Shown: piece after piece, positions 6,222 to 8,134 of the stretch
Layout of the letters: every line of letters begins with the position of its first letter
Numbering within the stretch: position 1 is the stretch's first letter
Origin: Candidatus Gastranaerophilales bacterium
GTDB lineage: Bacteria > Cyanobacteriota > Vampirovibrionia > Gastranaerophilales > UBA9971
Assembly (NCBI GenBank): GCA_028277195.1
Contig: JANQGS010000244.1
Location: 1 to 8,134, forward strand
Direction: 5' to 3'
Length of the DNA stretch: 8,134 bases
Translations under genes and position numbers: made by a program
The notes under the pieces: model-generated
Seen by the model: only the letters and a program-made list of their open reading frames with translations
The model's database searches: none
What the model was told of the DNA's origin: nothing

Positions 6222-6953
6222 CTAAAAAATGTAAAAAGTTAAATCAATATTTTTTGCCCCGTTAACAAATATGTTTAATCTGTATTTTCCGGCAGGCCAG
6301 CCGGATGAGGGTTTTTTAACGGATATAGCGGTATTTTCTGACCCTGTTGTTTTAAACAAGACGGAATTTACGTCTAAGCGCTCGTTTTTGGAAAGCTCAT
6401 AAACAAGCTCTGCCTCGATTTCCGTATCAGGCGGCGCATTTATAATTTCCAGAGAAGCGTAAATAAATGGTATGTTCTTATCAAACCATACCATGGGAGT
6501 CAGGGCAATATTTTTTTCTTTTTCAACCCGGTCTGTCACAAAAACCCGCCCAATAACGTTTTTTCCGATAACTGGCCCTGAGAGTTCCCTTACAAGGGTA
6601 TTATCGAGCAAAAAAGCCTGTTTTGTATGATACAAAAATTTACTTATCTCATTATTTGCATAATATGCCCTGCCCAGGTGAAAGTGCCCGGCGGAATTAG
6701 TCGGGTAATATGTGACAACTTTTTCAAGTATGTGGATTGCTTCCTGTATATTACCGGCCCGGAGGTTAATGACTCCCTCGTTCATGGCGTTCTCTATTTG
6801 AAAGGCGGAATATTCCTTTATTAGCGAGTGTTCATCAGAGACAATTTTAATTATATCCTCAGGGGAACTGTTTTTATCGCAGCCGGAAATTGTTAAGCTC
6901 AGGGTTAAAAGGAGAGTTAATAGTTTTAAAAAATTTTTTATCTTTTCAGACAT
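6222..6953 (-). CDS. TPR-containing lipoprotein upstream of bamA, unknown function
   Basis: I read 243 residues from the ATG at 6953. The N-terminus is a textbook lipoprotein signal: MSEKIK, a Leu-rich core (residues 9-21), then the lipobox ISGC with the lipidated Cys at 25. Asp follows the Cys, which in E. coli favours inner-membrane retention. Residues ~55-117 form two TPR-like helical repeats (NEGVINLRAGNIQEAIHILE; HLGRAYYANNE). Residues ~136-243 look all-beta and end in a GWPAGKYRLNIFVNG motif seen in extracytoplasmic beta-sandwich domains. BamD is also a TPR lipoprotein of similar length, but it is all TPR, so orthology is unlikely. A longer form from ATG 7010 (262 residues) has a better ribosome site (AAAAAGGAAAAT) but would put 43 residues before the Cys and overlap mntA by 20 nt; I prefer the shorter start. 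The gene ends 13 nt before bamA and probably shares its transcript. Confidence 0.82.
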   Translation of the reverse strand: MSEKIKNFLKLLTLLLTLSLTISGCDKNSSPEDIIKIVSDEHSLIKEYSAFQIENAMNEGVINLRAGNIQEAIHILEKVVTYYPTNSAGHFHLGRAYYANNEISKFLYHTKQAFLLDNTLVRELSGPVIGKNVIGRVFVTDRVEKEKNIALTPMVWFDKNIPFIYASLEIINAPPDTEIEAELVYELSKNERLDVNSVLFKTTGSENTAISVKKPSSGWPAGKYRLNIFVNGAKNIDLTFYIF

Positions 6954-6990
6954 GGTAATTATCAGTATAGAACAAATATCTTTTAGTTTT

Positions 6991-7320
6991 TCAGCTATTG
7001 TTTTCCCCATTGCTATTTTCCTTTTTGTAGAAAGTTTTACCTACCCTGTCGATGTGTTCTTTTAATCCCTGATGAGTTAATGTTCTATAATCAGTTACAT
7101 CATATTTATACGGCGTTGGAAGGGCGTCCAGCCCTGATAGTAATTCTCCAATAATATCCTCACACTCGCCATAAACCGCAAAATCTATGTCAGAACCGGG
7201 TTTATAATTCCCTTTTGCCCTTGAGCCATATATTTTGACTTCTTCAATTTCCGGGAAAGCTTTTAAAAAATTTCTTATGCGTTTTAAGGTTTTTTCGCTA
7301 AGTCCAAATTCTTCTCCCAT
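6991..7320 (-). CDS. mntA: MntA-type minimal nucleotidyltransferase, antitoxin of a HEPN/MNT pair
   Basis: The 109-residue protein carries the polymerase-beta-type nucleotidyltransferase signature GSRAKG (32-37) with S43-D44-x-D46 (GSDIDFAV). A third acidic residue is on the next strand (D74 in KYDVTDY, with D77 close by). These are the metal- and NTP-binding residues, so the enzyme looks intact. In characterised HepT/MntA pairs the MntA enzyme transfers AMP groups from ATP to the tyrosine of the toxin's Rx4HxY motif and so silences it; I infer the same here from motif and gene order. It starts 1 nt after the toxin's TAA stop, with GAAAGG (7328-7333) 7 nt before the ATG. The tail (KKENSNGENNS) is low-complexity. 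Its last 20 nt overlap the longer possible start of the downstream lipoprotein gene. Confidence 0.9.
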   Translation of the reverse strand: MGEEFGLSEKTLKRIRNFLKAFPEIEEVKIYGSRAKGNYKPGSDIDFAVYGECEDIIGELLSGLDALPTPYKYDVTDYRTLTHQGLKEHIDRVGKTFYKKENSNGENNS

Positions 7321-7321
7321 G

Positions 7322-7723
7322 TTATAACCTTTCTTTAAAATAAAAATTTACCTGTTCAAATTCCGGCATATAGAGATTAATTATATGATTAATTACTTTT
7401 TTGGCTTTTTCTTCATTATAAGTATGTGACGTCAAATTTCTATCATCTATCATATCAATCCAGACTTCCCCGTTAACTATAATATTAGCCTGAAAACCTT
7501 CTTTTATTGCTTCACGGGCAAATTGTACTACTATTCCATTACATTCAAGATAATCCTTTAGGGTATTCCAGCCAAGTTCAAAGGTAAATTCAAAAGCCTG
7601 AATTACTGCCATTTGGATTAATTCATCATCATAATCTTGTTTATAGGCATTTACAGCCTTTTTTAGTTTATTAAACGCCCTCTCAAAATTCTCAAACCTC
7701 TGCTTCCACCTAATATCTTCCAT
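7322..7723 (-). CDS. hepT: HepT-type HEPN toxin (HI0074-like nucleotidyltransferase substrate-binding family)
   Basis: This is a 133-residue, almost wholly helical protein. The N-terminal IRWKQRFENFERAFNKL, the central QAFEFTFELGWNTLKDYLE (42-60), GEVWIDMIDDRNLTSHTY (85-102) and a closing helix are characteristic of the HI0074-like HEPN family. R95-N-x3-H100-x-Y102 gives the Rx4HxY motif: Arg and His are the RNase residues of HEPN domains, and Tyr is the residue AMPylated by MntA in studied systems. It is therefore predicted to be an active RNA-cleaving toxin held in check by the next gene. AAGG (7731-7734) lies 7 nt before the ATG. The pair is more AT-rich than the downstream genes, consistent with a mobile toxin-antitoxin module. 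Family assignment is strong; toxicity and the RNA target are inferred. Confidence 0.9.
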   Translation of the reverse strand: MEDIRWKQRFENFERAFNKLKKAVNAYKQDYDDELIQMAVIQAFEFTFELGWNTLKDYLECNGIVVQFAREAIKEGFQANIIVNGEVWIDMIDDRNLTSHTYNEEKAKKVINHIINLYMPEFEQVNFYFKERL

Positions 7724-7815
7724 AAAATCACCTTAATATTTCTAAAAAATTTTTGTCAACTTTTATTTTCAGCATACTTAAAAAGATAGAATGTTACAAA
7801 TTTAGGAAAATTTTT
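7724..7815. promoter_or_regulatory. Divergent intergenic region with possible shared -35 box
   Basis: These 92 AT-rich bases separate the toxin-antitoxin pair from the plus-strand gene. TTGTCAA at 7753-7759 reads TTGACA on the minus strand (7759-7754, perfect -35) and TTGTCA on the plus strand (one mismatch). Candidate -10 boxes are weak: TATTAA (7738-7733, 15-nt spacer) leftward, and CATACT (7773-7778, 14-nt spacer) or TAGAAT (7787-7792) rightward. A leftward start from that -10 would leave almost no 5' leader before hepT. The -35 box is the only persuasive part. Confidence 0.3.
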
Positions 7816-8127
7816 ATGAACATTAACATAGGTTTTGGCACAGTTTATCATTTTAATTATGCCAGGGTACAGAACCCCAAAGGCAAGGATTATAAAATAT
7901 TCTTTCAAGAAGCACTTGGTAAATATATGAAAATAAAGAAAAGTCGTGGAAAGGAACCGAAAACACGTTTTGCTGTTCATATTGATGGGTCTGGTTGTCA
8001 TCAAATATATTATTTTACTGACAGGCATTATGATGAAATCATAAAGGCAAAGGACCCGACTAAAAAAGAAAAAGAATTCATAGTAGGGGCGATAAGGAGT
8101 TTAAACCTGAAGGAAGTATATATCTGA
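7816..8127 (+). CDS. Small hypothetical protein, unrecognised
   Basis: I do not recognise this 103-residue protein. It is Lys/Arg-rich, with no signal peptide or membrane segment, so it is likely cytosolic. The N-terminal part (about 2-18) is beta-like (INIGFGTVYHFNYARV), the middle (about 35-50) is strongly basic (YMKIKKSRGKEPKTR), and the C-terminal half has FAVHIDGSG, QIYYFTDRHYDEIIKAK and a closing helix and strand. The chosen ATG has AGGA (7804-7807) 8 nt upstream; an in-frame TTG at 7753 would add 21 residues but lacks a ribosome site and would cover the divergent promoter region. It is the only plus-strand gene. Reasonable amino-acid composition and an intact frame with a Shine-Dalgarno favour a real gene. 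It ends 7 nt before the window edge, so its partners are unseen. Confidence 0.6.
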   Translation: MNINIGFGTVYHFNYARVQNPKGKDYKIFFQEALGKYMKIKKSRGKEPKTRFAVHIDGSGCHQIYYFTDRHYDEIIKAKDPTKKEKEFIVGAIRSLNLKEVYI

Positions 8128-8134
8128 ACTATGA

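Noticed and set aside
6222..6953. Annotation of the lipoprotein as BamD
   Set aside because: It has just two TPR-like repeats and a large C-terminal beta domain, whereas BamD consists of TPRs throughout.
7756..8028. Minus-strand frame of 90 codons opposite the small plus-strand gene
   Set aside because: The plus-strand frame has a Shine-Dalgarno and better composition; the minus frame has no ribosome site.

Overview
The window comes from a Gram-negative (outer-membrane-bearing) bacterium of moderate GC. Seven genes lie on the minus strand and are read right to left; one small gene at the right edge is on the plus strand. The BamA/OmpH pair shows an outer membrane. The radical-SAM aminomutase homologue and the glutamate-synthase-like flavoprotein with several Fe-S motifs suggest an anaerobe. 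The style resembles uncultivated candidate phyla such as Omnitrophota, but that is only an impression and the sequence alone cannot fix the taxon.

Layout in transcription order for the minus strand. (1) A HepT/MntA-type toxin-antitoxin pair (7723-6991): a HEPN RNase-type toxin with the Rx4HxY motif, then a minimal nucleotidyltransferase antitoxin, 1 nt apart and more AT-rich than the genes downstream. (2) A lipoprotein (6953-6222) with two TPR-like repeats and a C-terminal beta domain. (3) bamA-like (6208-4280), an Omp85 protein with only three POTRA domains. (4) ompH/skp-like periplasmic chaperone (4239-3775). (5) A KamA-family radical SAM protein (3756-2638), read from a TTG start with a strong Shine-Dalgarno. 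(6) A 780-residue fusion of the GXGXG domain of glutamate synthase with a GltD-like FAD/NAD(P)H oxidoreductase and a C-terminal double [4Fe-4S] domain (2587-245). Gaps from the lipoprotein to the last gene are 13, 40, 18 and 50 nt with no convincing terminator, so this is probably one transcript, perhaps with internal promoters.

The plus-strand gene at 7816-8127 is an unrecognised 103-residue protein, divergent from the toxin-antitoxin pair across about 92 AT-rich bases. The left 244 bases hold no gene. They carry two imperfect tandem copies of a ~96-nt unit, each with an identical 16-nt block and a short dyad whose two arms vary together.

The outer-membrane assembly genes (lipoprotein, BamA, OmpH) make a coherent group. 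The aminomutase-like and glutamate-synthase-like genes may form an amino-acid module of unknown substrate: the first lacks the lysine-binding and zinc-binding residues of true lysine 2,3-aminomutase, and the second lacks the glutaminase and FMN synthase domains of a complete glutamate synthase. Most of the window is ordinary. The places worth attention are the tandem repeat, the KamA/GXGXG-GltD pair, the BamA-linked TPR lipoprotein and the toxin-antitoxin pair abutting it.
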